From: Thermoplasmata archaeon
GTDB taxonomy: Archaea > Thermoplasmatota > Penumbrarchaeia > JAEHCK01
Direction of reading: 5' to 3'
DNA: 48,510 nt
Assembly: GCA_020696345.1 (NCBI GenBank)
Contig: JAEHCK010000021.1
Coordinates: 1 to 48,510, forward strand
Positions 1 to 11,300 of the stretch are shown piece by piece. Both the position numbers and the translations under genes were made by a program. Numbering within the stretch: the first letter of the stretch is position 1; every line of letters starts with the position of its first letter. The notes under the pieces were generated by a model. The model made no database searches, was not told the DNA's origin, and saw only the letters and a list, made by a program, of their open reading frames with translations.

Positions 1-27
1 AAAAAGAAAATTTATGGAGGCAAAAAA

Positions 28-3000
28 ATGGAAAAAATGAACAGAAATTTAAAAACAACAATAACAAAATTAGTTATTGTTGGAATGATATTGTTTTTGA
101 TCATGTCGGCAGTGCCGATGATGACAGCGAACTCAAGTGTTGATGTAACCATCAATTTTAAAGACCAGACCGGGGACTTTGCACCAATCAACGAGAAGGT
201 ATATATCTATGGCCACGGTTGGAAAACTGATGGAGAAACGATCAATGTCGAGGAAGGTAAGACAATTTACTACCGTGCATACTATAAACAAGGCAGCGGT
301 TTATATGGTCTGAAACTCGGCTATAATGTTCCAACTGGTGGCGGCACACTCGATGTCGAGTTCCAAAAGATCGAAATGGACTTCGAGGACCAGACCGGTG
401 ATATTGCAGGCGGAGATAAGCGAGTATACATCTACCATGTTGGTTATTGCGAAGACGGCGAGTTTGTGACAGTCCCGGATTCCAGTACAGTATATTACCG
501 GGCCTACTATAAAGCTGGTTCTGGGCTGTACGCACCAAAAGATAGTGAGGTTATAGATGTCGAGAATGAGCTTTTGGTCGAGTTCAGAACTTTTACAGTA
601 CAATTCACAGCTGGATTGTCATATACAGGCGCTGAGCGCGTTTATATCTACCATGTGGGTTATCGTGCTAATAATGTTGATGTGACAGTTCCGAAAGACA
701 GCACGATCAACTATCGTATGTATTACAAGCAGGGTAGCGGTCTGTACGGTACAAAAGGCAGTGTAAAGATCGAAACCGGCAGCGAAACGTTCAACCCGAA
801 CTTCAAAACGGTGACCATGAATTTCGTAGATCAAGATGGAAATGCACTCACTATGCCGACCGCGACAGGTAATGAGCAGGTATATATCTATAACATAGGC
901 TATCAAGGAAATGGTGCAGTAGTAGTAGTTCCTGATGACAGTACACTTTACTATCGTGCCTACTACAAAGTCGGCTCAGGACTATACGGTCAAAAAATGA
1001 ACCAGCCCGTTGCCGCAGTGAGTGTGATAAATGTTCCGTTCACCATTGTAGATGTCTACTTTATAGACCAATATGGTGATGATCTAACCAGCCCGCCCGC
1101 AACAGGTAACGAGCGCGTATATATTTACCATGTTGGTTATCGAGCGCAAAACTCCCAGGTAGTAGTTCCAAGGGACTGTACATTATATTATCGAGCATAT
1201 TACAAACAGGGCTCCGGGTTATATGGTCCAAAGGAGAACACACCTATTACCGGTACAACGGATTACATTTCAGTAAGATACAAGATAATCGAGGTGAACC
1301 TCAAGGACCAGAACGGCGAGCCAGAACGCCAGACACCCGACCCGTCAACACATAATGAGCGAGCGTATATCTATCATATCGGCTATGTCAAGGACGGTGA
1401 CGAACTTGTTGCGCCACTGGGTAGCAAACTTTACAATCGGGCGTATTACAAGCAGGGCTCGGGACTTTACGGTCCTTTGGATAAGGACGATGTAGTAACG
1501 TGCACTTGGGATGTGCTCAATGTTGAGTACAAGACACTTACCTTGAAATTCGTTGACCAGGATGGTGTTGACCTTGGTACCGGTGACGCGCGTATATATA
1601 TCTACCACATCGGTTACAGACAGAACGGCGATACTATCATGGTGCCTCTGAACAGCAAACTCTATTATCGAGCATATTACAAACAGGGCAGCGGATTATA
1701 CGGTCCGAAGCTGGACATACAGGTTGACTGCAGTTTTGAAGTCCTGGAGGTGACCTTCAAGCGTATCACAATCGATCTCACGGCCTGTATCTTGAAAGGC
1801 ACCGAGAAGATCTATATGTACCATGTGGGTTACCTTGGCGATGGCGCCGAGGTCATCTTACCGTTGGACTGCAAGATCTACTACCGAGCGTATTACAAGC
1901 AGGGCAGCGGGCTTTACGGGCCAAAGCTCGATAAAGATGTGGACTGCAGCTGGGAAGTACTGACAGTAGAATTCTGGACTGTGAAGTTCCGTGTGGAACA
2001 AAGTACTGTTCTTGTGAGCGGTGCACAAATATATGTGTATCATGTCGGGTATATTGCCAATGACGGAACGTGCACAGTCCCCATGGGCAGCACGGTTTAT
2101 TTCAAGGGAAAGGTCGGCAGCACATGGTCAACCAAGTACAACAAGCTGGTCGAGAAGAAATGGAACTTGGCAATTATCGAATGGGATGGTAGTGCGTTCA
2201 CTGGGCTGAACTATTATACTGAAGTGACCTTTAAGTTCTATGATCAAGATGGACCATTGAGCAGCAGTACTGCATTCACGGGTAATGAAAGAGTTTACAT
2301 TCGTTATTATGCTCAGTATGTAACTGATGGTTTTACATACCGTGTTGCATCAGGAACAACTATACAATATAAAGTATGTTATAAACAAACTACTTCATAT
2401 TTATGTACAGGATATATTTCGACACAAGCATTAACAACAAATATCATGTTTAAAACGATCACATTTGATTTCAAGGACCAGATTGGAGATCTATCTGGTA
2501 CCGGCAACGAGCGTGTCTACATCAGATATGCTGCTTTGTATCTTGCTGATACACAAGCCATCGCGATTCCCATGGGTGCAACACTCGAGTATAAGGTTTG
2601 CTACAAGGCTACTACATCATATCTGTGCACTGGATATAAAAGCGAACCTGTAGATTGTGATGAAGGAACTCTTGATGTATATTTCAAAACAATAACCTTT
2701 GATTTCAAGGACCAAAATGGGGATCTAACTGGTACCAGCAACGAGCGTGTCTACATCAGATATGCTGATTTGTATCTTGCCGATACACAGGCCATCGCAG
2801 TTCCCATGGGGGCAACAGTCGAGTATAGAGTATGTTACAAGGCTACGACCTCATACCTGTGTACAGGCTATAAAAGCGAACCTGTAGATTGCGATGAAGA
2901 TATTCTTGAAGTATATTTCAAAACTATCACATTCGATTTCTGGGACCAGAACGGAGATCTAACCGGTACCGGCAACGAGCGTGTCTACATCAGATATGCT

Positions 3001-6000
3001 GATTTGTATCTTGCCGACACGCAAACCATTGCAGTTCCTATGGGTGCAACACTCGAGTATAGGGTTTGCTACAAGGCAACAACATCATATCTATGCACAG
3101 GCTATAAAAGCGAACCTGTAAACTGCGATGAGGATACACTACAAGTATTCTTTAAAACAATTACATTTGATTTCAAGGACCAGAATGGAGATCTAACGGG
3201 TACTGGAAATGAGCGTGTCTACATCAGATATGCAAATTTATATCTGGGCGATACACAATCCATCGCAATACCTGTTGGTGCAACACTCGAGTATAGGGGA
3301 TGCTACAAGGCAACAACATCATATCTGTGTACTGGCTATATAAGCGAACTTGTTGATTGCGATGAAGGCTGTCTTGTAATAGATTTCTGGACAGTTTCTT
3401 TTCAGGTTGTTGACCAGACCAGCAACTTGATCGCGGGTGCACAAATTTACATTCGGTATGCCAACCTTTATTTAGCTAACGATGAAACCATCTCGTTACC
3501 TGTAGGAAGCACTGTGGAACATAGAGGAAAAGTTGGAACAGTAATGACAGGTTATAAATCCAAATCGGTGGATAAGACGTGGACGCAAGGAGTGCATACA
3601 TATGATACCACCACAAATACATTCACTGGGTTAACATACAATTATCAAGCACCATATACCACAACGGCAGTAACATTCAAATTCGTTGACCAGGACGGCT
3701 GTCCAATACCTACAACCCATACACAGCGGATAAAGATCGATGGAGTCAGTGGATATTTTGATGATGGATATACCATGACCGGCCTCACCAATGGCCAGAC
3801 AATTAAGTATACTCCATACTATAGCTCAAGCAGCCCGGGATATTATATAGCAGGAACACAACAGAGCTTCAATTGGGCGACAGGACAAGAATATCAATAT
3901 GTTGAGTTCCACCGTGTGTTGTTCAAATTTGTAGACCAGGGTAATAATCCACTTAGCGGTACAGATCATAGGATAGAGATCAAGAGCACCAATGGTCATA
4001 GCATCGGTTACAGAGAACATTGTGATGTGGAGTACTTCCCACTGGGCTCTACTGTAAAATATTGGGCGAAATATTCCAGTACTAGCCCGGGATATCATAT
4101 AGTAGGTTCACAAGTGACATATAACGCAGATTCCACGGTACCGATCGAACATGTGAAATTCCATAGAGTCAAATTCAATTTCGTTGATCAGTATGATAAT
4201 GTGCTTAGTGGAACAAACCATAGGATAGAAATTAAGAGCACGAATGGCCATAGTATCGGTTATCGTGCGCATGGTGCGGTTGAGTATTTCCCCTTGGGTT
4301 CGACTATTCATTATTGGGCAAAATATGCTGGCAATAGCCCAGGGTACCATATTGTTGGATCAAAAGTTATATTCCCAGCTGATTCCACTGTACCCATCGA
4401 AGATGTTGAGTTCCACAGGGTCACATTCAACTTTGTCGATCAGGATGGCAATGTGCTCAGCGGGACCAATCATAGAATAGAGATCAAGAGTACTAACGGC
4501 CATAGTATTGGTTACAGAGAACACGGAGATGTTGAGTATTTCCCCTTGGGTTCGACTATTCATTACTGGGCAAAATATGCAGGCAATAGCCCAGGGTATC
4601 ATATAGTAGGATCGAAAGTAATCTACGATGCGGATTCCAATGTGCCCGTTGAGGATGTGGAATTCCACAGGGTCACATTCGTGTTCCGTGACCAGTATGG
4701 TAATGAGCTCAGTGGTACTGCTCATAGGATAGAGATCAAGAGTACTAATGGACATAGTATTGGTTACAGAGCCAATGGAGCTGTGGAGTACTTCCCATTA
4801 GGTGCTACAGTTCACTATTGGGCAAAATATGCCGGCAATAGCCCAGGGTACCATATAGTAGGGTCAAAAGTAATATATTTAGCCGATTCAAATGTACCGA
4901 ATGAAATTGTTGAATTCCATAGAGTTACATTCATTTTCAAAGACCAGTTTGGAGATGATATTAAATGCACTGATCATCGTATAGAAATTAAGAGTACAAA
5001 TGGTCACTCTATTGGTTATCGTAAAGATGGTGACACGGAATGGTTCCCCAAAGGAGCTACAATTAACTATTGGGCGAAATATTCAGGCACAAGTCCGGGA
5101 TATCATATTGTTGGTTCAAAGGTAATTTATTTGGCAGATTCATGTACAAGGATCGAGAGGGTGTATTTCCATAAAGTCACATTCCAGTTCGAAGATCAAT
5201 ATGGAAATGAAATAAGCGGGACACAGCATAGAATTCAAATCACGAGTACAAATGGCCACAGTATTGGTTATCGTGCAAATGGTGCTGTTGAGTATTTCCC
5301 GCTTGGGTCAACAGTAAGGTACTGGGCAAAATATTCCGGTACCAGCCCGGGCTACCATATTGCCGGACCACAACAAACATATGCGGCAGATTCCATAGTA
5401 CCGATCGAGAAAGTGAAATTCCAGGAGCTCATCTGTCGCGTCAAGGATTCCAGTGGAAACTTGATCAGTGGTGCAAAGATATACATATACAGCTCAAATG
5501 GACATAGTGTTGGTGGAATAAATAATGGAGCTACGGTAATAATTCCGTTAGACGCCTCGATCAAGCATAGGGGTTTCGTGCCGATAAATACTTATTCAGC
5601 AACGAGTCCTTTAAAAACCATTACCAAAGACATAATAGGAATCAATTATGTCTGGGACGGTAGTACCTGGAGCGGACCGATATATAATCTGGTTTGGTAT
5701 GTAGATGCTTCATACAGTGGCACAGAGACCGGTTCACAAACACAGCCATTCGACACCATTGGAGAGGCGGTAACTGCTGCCATAGATGGTGATAGGATAA
5801 TGGTGGCAGCAGGTACTTACAATGAAAATGCAAATATTGGCAAAAGTCTAACCGTAATCGGTGCCGATAGAGATACAACGATCATTGATGGTGGGGAAAG
5901 CGGTGATGTTGTACATATTACTGCTGGTGGGACAATATTTAAAGGTTTCACGGTGACAAATGCTGGAACTACTGATGGGCTTGATGGTATTGAAATCAAT

Positions 6001-8097
6001 AACGCTGACTACTGCAGAATTGAAGATGTCAATGCCTCTGATGGTAATCATATTGGTATTCGTTTGACAAGTTCTAATTATTGTGTGATCAATAATAATC
6101 ATGTTACTAACAACATTCTCGGTATTTATTCAGGTTGGAGTACAAATAATGAGTTTGGGTTTAACTATATAAATAACAACCCAGCAAACGGTATACAATT
6201 AGCGTCCAGTGTTTCAACTGATTCATGGGTGCACAATAATACTGTGATCAAAAATGGCGTATATGGTTCACCAACTGGCGGGATTTTCCTTTGGGGCAGC
6301 GGCTCTAAGAATAACATAATTGAGTATAATTACATTGACGGTAATAATGATGGCATACATTTCCGAGCTAGTGGTATCACAGGAAATATTGTTCATGATA
6401 ACACAATAACAAATTGTTTAGGTGCAGGAGTTAGATATACTCATAGTGCAGGCCCGAACACATTTTACCATAATAGTTTCATTAATAACGCTGCTCAAAC
6501 AGTTTCAACTTTAGCATCCGATACATGGGACAACGGTTATCCCTCGGGTGGTAACTACTGGGACACATATACTGGTGTGGATGTCAAAAAGGGCGCCGCT
6601 CAAAATATTGCCGGTGCAGATGGCATAGGTGATACCGCATACTCGGTCCCTGGTGGTGGTACGGATAACTATCCGTGGATGTACCAAGATGGAGGATATA
6701 CCTGGGTTTATTTACTGGATAGTGATGGTAATTTTATGGATACGGGTATAAATATCAAATATAAGGTCGGCAGCACCTGGCATACATTTGGTGCAGGCAC
6801 TACTTCAGGTGGTAGAGTAAATGCTTGGATACCAAGCGGATCTTATTACTTTACATTGACACATGCAGAAAGCTCTACAACTAATACCAAATACCAAAAT
6901 ATCGGCTCGAATCCGATCGTAGTGTTCCAGACCGAGTTGGTCACCATGGAACTGCGTTGCAGTAAGGGTTGTCTGATGGATACTGGTTCTAACCTCAGAT
7001 ATAAGATTGGTAACAATTATCCAACATTTGGCTCAGGCAGTACATCAGGAGGCGCGATAGGCCAAGAGACCATGGAGATGTTACCTGGTTCATACTATTT
7101 CTATCTAACACATACAGAGAGCAGTACCTCAGGTACCATTTACCAGAACATCGGCACCAATCCGACCGTGACCTTCCAGACCGTAAAAGTGACCATAGAA
7201 CTCAGAAAGAGCGATAATACCCTGATGGATACTGGTTCTAACCTCAGATATAAGATTGGTAACAATTATCCAACATTTGGCTCAGGCAGCACCTCCGGAG
7301 GAGCGGTAGGCCAAGAAACCGATGAACTGCTTCCAGGCTCTTATTATTTCTATTTGACACATTCGGAGAGCAGTACCTCAGGTACCATTTACCAGAACAT
7401 CGGCACCAATCCGACCGTGACCTTCCAGACCGTAAAAGTGACCATGGAACTCAGAAAGAGCGATAATACCCTAATGGATACTGGTTCTAACCTCCGATAT
7501 CAGATTGGCAGCAATTATCCAACATTTGGCTCAGGCAGCACCTCCGGAGGAGCGATAGGCCAAGAAACCGATGAACTGCTTCCAGGCTCTTATTACTTCT
7601 ATTTAACACATACAGAGAGCGCTACTTCTGGCCAGATCTACCAGAATATCGGTACTAACCCAACGGTGACCTTCCAGACCGTAAAAGTGACCATGGAACT
7701 TCGGGATAGCAGTAATACCTTGATGGATACTGGTTCTAACCTCCGATATAAGATCGGCGGCAATTATCCAACATTTGGCTCGGGCAGCACCTCTGGAGGA
7801 GCTGTAGGCCAAGAAACCGATGAACTGCTCCCAGGCTCTTATTATTTCTATTTGACACATTCGGAGAGCAGTACCTCAGGCAGCATTTACCAGAACATTG
7901 GCACCAACCCAACTGTGACTTTCAAGACTGCGAAGGTAATCTCTGATTCCGGAAAATGTACAGACTATAAGGTAGGTTCGACTTGGTACACCTTTAATAA
8001 CCCTATTCAAATGTTAACAGGGAGCTATTATTTCAAATTCAGTGATATTCCAACCCAATACATTGCAATAGTCGCTGGAGAAAACCATATATACTAA
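28..8097 (+). CDS. Giant secreted tandem-repeat and beta-helix surface protein (2689 aa)
   Basis: The start has GGAGG seven bases upstream and is followed by a signal peptide (residues 1 to about 35, hydrophobic core LVIVGMILFLIMSA). The mature protein is almost all repeats: nine ~80-residue modules with a YIYHVGY core (about 38-731), six with a YIRYA-LYLAD core (732-1210), eight with an STNGHSIGYR core (1212-1889), a NosD/CASH-like parallel beta-helix (about 1890-2220, ending in the typical GGNYWDTY...GIGDTAY...NYPWM signature), and six C-terminal modules with MDTGSNLRYKIG and GSYYFYLTH motifs (2224-2689). Each of the three N-terminal arrays ends with a divergent cap module. No membrane anchor or sorting motif is visible at the C-terminus (it ends GENHIY), so attachment must be non-covalent or by unknown means. 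It is probably an adhesin or surface-layer component; no catalytic motif was found. The module families are not ones I can name. Confidence 0.85.
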   Translation: MEKMNRNLKTTITKLVIVGMILFLIMSAVPMMTANSSVDVTINFKDQTGDFAPINEKVYIYGHGWKTDGETINVEEGKTIYYRAYYKQGSGLYGLKLGYNVPTGGGTLDVEFQKIEMDFEDQTGDIAGGDKRVYIYHVGYCEDGEFVTVPDSSTVYYRAYYKAGSGLYAPKDSEVIDVENELLVEFRTFTVQFTAGLSYTGAERVYIYHVGYRANNVDVTVPKDSTINYRMYYKQGSGLYGTKGSVKIETGSETFNPNFKTVTMNFVDQDGNALTMPTATGNEQVYIYNIGYQGNGAVVVVPDDSTLYYRAYYKVGSGLYGQKMNQPVAAVSVINVPFTIVDVYFIDQYGDDLTSPPATGNERVYIYHVGYRAQNSQVVVPRDCTLYYRAYYKQGSGLYGPKENTPITGTTDYISVRYKIIEVNLKDQNGEPERQTPDPSTHNERAYIYHIGYVKDGDELVAPLGSKLYNRAYYKQGSGLYGPLDKDDVVTCTWDVLNVEYKTLTLKFVDQDGVDLGTGDARIYIYHIGYRQNGDTIMVPLNSKLYYRAYYKQGSGLYGPKLDIQVDCSFEVLEVTFKRITIDLTACILKGTEKIYMYHVGYLGDGAEVILPLDCKIYYRAYYKQGSGLYGPKLDKDVDCSWEVLTVEFWTVKFRVEQSTVLVSGAQIYVYHVGYIANDGTCTVPMGSTVYFKGKVGSTWSTKYNKLVEKKWNLAIIEWDGSAFTGLNYYTEVTFKFYDQDGPLSSSTAFTGNERVYIRYYAQYVTDGFTYRVASGTTIQYKVCYKQTTSYLCTGYISTQALTTNIMFKTITFDFKDQIGDLSGTGNERVYIRYAALYLADTQAIAIPMGATLEYKVCYKATTSYLCTGYKSEPVDCDEGTLDVYFKTITFDFKDQNGDLTGTSNERVYIRYADLYLADTQAIAVPMGATVEYRVCYKATTSYLCTGYKSEPVDCDEDILEVYFKTITFDFWDQNGDLTGTGNERVYIRYADLYLADTQTIAVPMGATLEYRVCYKATTSYLCTGYKSEPVNCDEDTLQVFFKTITFDFKDQNGDLTGTGNERVYIRYANLYLGDTQSIAIPVGATLEYRGCYKATTSYLCTGYISELVDCDEGCLVIDFWTVSFQVVDQTSNLIAGAQIYIRYANLYLANDETISLPVGSTVEHRGKVGTVMTGYKSKSVDKTWTQGVHTYDTTTNTFTGLTYNYQAPYTTTAVTFKFVDQDGCPIPTTHTQRIKIDGVSGYFDDGYTMTGLTNGQTIKYTPYYSSSSPGYYIAGTQQSFNWATGQEYQYVEFHRVLFKFVDQGNNPLSGTDHRIEIKSTNGHSIGYREHCDVEYFPLGSTVKYWAKYSSTSPGYHIVGSQVTYNADSTVPIEHVKFHRVKFNFVDQYDNVLSGTNHRIEIKSTNGHSIGYRAHGAVEYFPLGSTIHYWAKYAGNSPGYHIVGSKVIFPADSTVPIEDVEFHRVTFNFVDQDGNVLSGTNHRIEIKSTNGHSIGYREHGDVEYFPLGSTIHYWAKYAGNSPGYHIVGSKVIYDADSNVPVEDVEFHRVTFVFRDQYGNELSGTAHRIEIKSTNGHSIGYRANGAVEYFPLGATVHYWAKYAGNSPGYHIVGSKVIYLADSNVPNEIVEFHRVTFIFKDQFGDDIKCTDHRIEIKSTNGHSIGYRKDGDTEWFPKGATINYWAKYSGTSPGYHIVGSKVIYLADSCTRIERVYFHKVTFQFEDQYGNEISGTQHRIQITSTNGHSIGYRANGAVEYFPLGSTVRYWAKYSGTSPGYHIAGPQQTYAADSIVPIEKVKFQELICRVKDSSGNLISGAKIYIYSSNGHSVGGINNGATVIIPLDASIKHRGFVPINTYSATSPLKTITKDIIGINYVWDGSTWSGPIYNLVWYVDASYSGTETGSQTQPFDTIGEAVTAAIDGDRIMVAAGTYNENANIGKSLTVIGADRDTTIIDGGESGDVVHITAGGTIFKGFTVTNAGTTDGLDGIEINNADYCRIEDVNASDGNHIGIRLTSSNYCVINNNHVTNNILGIYSGWSTNNEFGFNYINNNPANGIQLASSVSTDSWVHNNTVIKNGVYGSPTGGIFLWGSGSKNNIIEYNYIDGNNDGIHFRASGITGNIVHDNTITNCLGAGVRYTHSAGPNTFYHNSFINNAAQTVSTLASDTWDNGYPSGGNYWDTYTGVDVKKGAAQNIAGADGIGDTAYSVPGGGTDNYPWMYQDGGYTWVYLLDSDGNFMDTGINIKYKVGSTWHTFGAGTTSGGRVNAWIPSGSYYFTLTHAESSTTNTKYQNIGSNPIVVFQTELVTMELRCSKGCLMDTGSNLRYKIGNNYPTFGSGSTSGGAIGQETMEMLPGSYYFYLTHTESSTSGTIYQNIGTNPTVTFQTVKVTIELRKSDNTLMDTGSNLRYKIGNNYPTFGSGSTSGGAVGQETDELLPGSYYFYLTHSESSTSGTIYQNIGTNPTVTFQTVKVTMELRKSDNTLMDTGSNLRYQIGSNYPTFGSGSTSGGAIGQETDELLPGSYYFYLTHTESATSGQIYQNIGTNPTVTFQTVKVTMELRDSSNTLMDTGSNLRYKIGGNYPTFGSGSTSGGAVGQETDELLPGSYYFYLTHSESSTSGSIYQNIGTNPTVTFKTAKVISDSGKCTDYKVGSTWYTFNNPIQMLTGSYYFKFSDIPTQYIAIVAGENHIY
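139..2220 (+). repeat. In-frame tandem protein repeat, family 1 (nine modules)
   Basis: Nine modules of about 72-85 codons share RVYIYHVGY and YYRAYYKQGSGLYG. DNA identity between modules is moderate. The ninth is a cap: it keeps the first half (SGAQIYVYHVGY) but replaces YYKQGSGLYG with a KGKVGSTW segment and ends WDGSAFTGLNYY. Confidence 0.85.
2221..3660 (+). repeat. In-frame tandem protein repeat, family 2 (six modules)
   Basis: Six modules share NERVYIRYA, LYLADTQ and YKATTSYLCTGYKSEPVDC. The middle copies are nearly identical in DNA, which suggests recent duplication or conversion. The last is a cap (AGAQIYIRYANLYLA, GKVG, ending NTFTGLTYNYQ). Confidence 0.85.
3661..5694 (+). repeat. 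In-frame tandem protein repeat, family 3 (eight modules)
   Basis: Eight modules share HRIEIKSTNGHSIGYR, VEYFPLGST, YWAKY and SPGYHIVGS. The first is divergent (DGVSGYFDDGY). The last is a cap (SGAKIYIYSSNGHSVG, ending WDGSTWSGPIYN). The leading half of every module (V-F-F-DQ-G...SGT) matches the leading half of families 1 and 2, so all three descend from one module type. Confidence 0.85.
6697..8094 (+). repeat. In-frame tandem protein repeat, family 4 (C-terminal modules)
   Basis: Five full modules of ~80 codons and one truncated one share LMDTGSNLRYKIG, NYPTFGSGSTSGGA, GSYYFYLTH and YQNIGTNPTVTFQT. Long stretches of DNA are identical between copies 2 to 5, pointing to recent homogenisation. 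Confidence 0.85.
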
Positions 8098-8127
8098 TTC
8101 AACGAGAAACGAAAAGAACACCAAACT

Positions 8128-8172
8128 AAAAAGTGTGATTAGAGATCATCACACTTTTTTCTTTTTTTTTTT
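8128..8172 (+). terminator. Hairpin plus T-tract terminator after the giant repeat gene
   Basis: Seven-bp stem GTGTGAT/ATCACAC, extended by A/T pairs, with an 8-nt loop, followed by a long T-rich run (to 8172). It lies 31 bases after the stop codon. Confidence 0.75.
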
Positions 8173-8261
8173 ATTAAATATATTTATATAATCGATTAAA
8201 TATATTCAAAAACTATTAAATGGTAAAAGCAATTAATAATTGGAAGAAAATATAGGTAAGA

Positions 8262-8280
8262 TTAAATATTTATATTATAT
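8262..8280 (+). promoter_or_regulatory. Candidate TATA-box region for the LamG receptor gene
   Basis: An AT-rich TTTATATTATAT stretch lies about 45 bases upstream of the start codon at 8320; the start itself is preceded by AGGGTGGAAT. The whole 8173-8260 gap is AT-rich, so the box is not sharply defined. Confidence 0.35.
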
Positions 8281-8319
8281 TTTATTACCTTATCAATACT
8301 CGAAAATTTAGGGTGGAAT

Positions 8320-11300
8320 ATGATAAGGAAAAAAATAAGCTTAGTAATAAAAATAGGTATAAGCATACTATTGATACTGACAGTGCTGCAAATTATGCCC
8401 TTTGAAGTGGAAAAGGTAGAGGCAGTGTCAGCAGGATCTACAGGTGTGCGGTTTTCTTATAATGATTTCACGGATTGTTTTTTTCAGAATCTAACGCAAA
8501 CTTGGAACGGATCAAATGCAGAGGTAAAGCTTATTAAAAATTACGAGAGTGAACATCTCCTTGACGCGAATACTGTTGCCTTGTGGCATTGTAATGAAAC
8601 CATTGGCGGCACAATATATGACGAAACCCCAAATAATAATAACGGGTCACTCTATGGTACTAGTTGGAGTGCTGCCGGCAAATTTGAATATGCCTTAGAC
8701 TTCAATGGTAATACCGATTATGTAAAGGTCCCAACTTCTACCAGCTTGAATATTACTTATGAGCTTTCCATGGAAGCCTGGATCTACCCGCGTTCTTATG
8801 GTGCTGAACCAAGCGGTATAATTCATAAGACCGAGTATTCTGGCTCAAGTTATGACGGCGCCTATAGACTGATGGTGGATGCAGGTAGAATAATCTTCGG
8901 GATCAATGGAACATTCGATTCGAATGAACTTTATGGGAACACTTTAATTCCTACGGGTGATTGGACACATGTTGCAGGGGTCTATGATGGTTCGACAATG
9001 AAGATATATATAAACGGTGTGTTAGACATATCAGATGGTTTTACCTCGTCCATTAACTCAACTGATGGTGATATTTATATTGGGCTTTATTGGAATGGTA
9101 CTCCCACGAATAATTTATTCGATGGCCTCATGGATGAGGTCCGCATCTCAAAAAGCGCAAGAACACCGGGCAATTTTGTTCCTTTTGGTACTTTGACTTC
9201 TGCGGCAATCGACAATATTCAAGATGTTAATTATTATACAATAAATTGGACGGCAACAACAACCATATCTACTACCATAACATTTCAACTTCGTACAGGA
9301 GCCACACAAACAGACTTATTATCCACTAGTTTTGTAGGTCCGGGTGCTCTTAAGGAAAATTATTATGTGAATTCTCTTGGTGATTCTATTTGGTCAGGTC
9401 ATAATGGCCACAGATGGATGCAGTATAAAGCCTATTTTTATACTACAGATCCATTGGAGACGCCAATTCTAAATGAAGTCGGGGTTGTGAATAACATGCT
9501 TCCAACTGTCAATATTACAACACCGATCGCGGAACAACATGGAGATATTGAGATCAAATACAAATTATTTGATTTTGATCCTATACCTGACTATTGCGAT
9601 ATTATTGCAGAGTATAGTACAGATAATATGACTTTTTTACCCGCCATGCCAGGTATCGGTGGAAATGGTACATACGATTTACAGGCATCAACCTTTGGAA
9701 TTTCATATACTTTTATTTGGTCCTCGGATGACGATCTCCCAGAAATGGATCAGGAAACCGTTTATTTTAGAATTACACCCGAGGATTCGGAGATAGGAAT
9801 ATCAAATACTACACTACCATTTCATGTTGATAATAACGATCTTCCAATTATTTCAAATCTAACAGTATCCGGCAACTTTAGTGACATCAAAATACAATAT
9901 GATCTATTTGATACTGAATTTGATTTTTGTGATCTAATAGTAGAGTATCAAGGCGGTTCAGTTGGTAATACATGGATTATTGCAACCATAAATGAATCAG
10001 TTTACTGGATTGAACCAGGAACTGGGCAAAATGTGATCTGGCATTCGGCTATGGATGAGTATGGTCAAGAAGCAGATAATTATGAGATCAGAATAACACC
10101 TTTTGATACCGAGGAGGGTATCTCTGCAACATCGGCGGTATTTAGTTTGGATAATAACGAGGTTCCCGTAGTACAAAATATCTCGATCACAGGTAGTTCA
10201 GGAGAGATCATTATTACATACTCACTTATAGATATTGAATATGACGTATGTGTATTGATCGTAGAGTATCAAGGTGGTTCAGCCGGTAATAATACCTGGA
10301 CCAATGCCACTACATTTGAACCACTTATTGATATCTGGCCAGGGAATGATTTGAGCCTGATTTGGCGCTCAGGAGTAGATGAATCCGGTCTTGAAGCAGA
10401 TAATTATCAGATCAGGATTACACCCATGGATAAGGATAAGGGACTCCCAATTGTATCAGACATATTTAGTGTTGATAATAACGATATTCCAATAATCAAC
10501 GATGTTATCACCATGGGGAACATGGGTGACATTCTTCTAATGTTTGATATTGTGGATTTTGAAAATGATGTTTGCGATCTAATTGTTGAATATCGCGGCG
10601 GTTCAGCCGGTTCTAACTGGACAAATGCTACAACTGTAGGGTCTACATTTAATATAATACCAGGAATTGATAAGGTTTTAACCTGGCAATCGGGTCTTGA
10701 TGAAAATGGTCAAAATGCAAGTGACTATGAGATTATGATAATACCATTTGATAATGATATTGGTATCCCGGGAATTTCAGACAAATTTCAATTAGATAAT
10801 AAAGGACCGAGAGTCAAGTCAGTATCTCCATTACCTGAATCCATCAATGTAGAAATTAATGCGGATATTATTATCACTTTTAGTAAAAATATTGAACTCT
10901 CAACATTAACTCAGAATGCATTTCAAATTAGAAGTTCTGGTAATCCATTGACTCAAGTAATTCAAGGAATAATTACCTATGATGACATCAATTATGAAGT
11001 TACGATAGACCCTGATATAAATTGGGATTATGGCCAAACATGTGAAATTTTTATTATTCCGATTATTGAAGACAAATTTGGCAATTCTTTAGTAAGTCAA
11101 TACAATTGGTCGTTTACTACTATGGATATAAATTATGATACAGATGGCGATCACATGACTGATTTTTGGGAAAAAACTTATGGACTCGATCCTTATAATG
11201 CAAATGATACAAACAATGATGAGGATTTTGATGGATTAACAAATCTACAAGAGTTCTATAATGGTACGAATCCTACATTAACAGATACTGACGGTGATGA

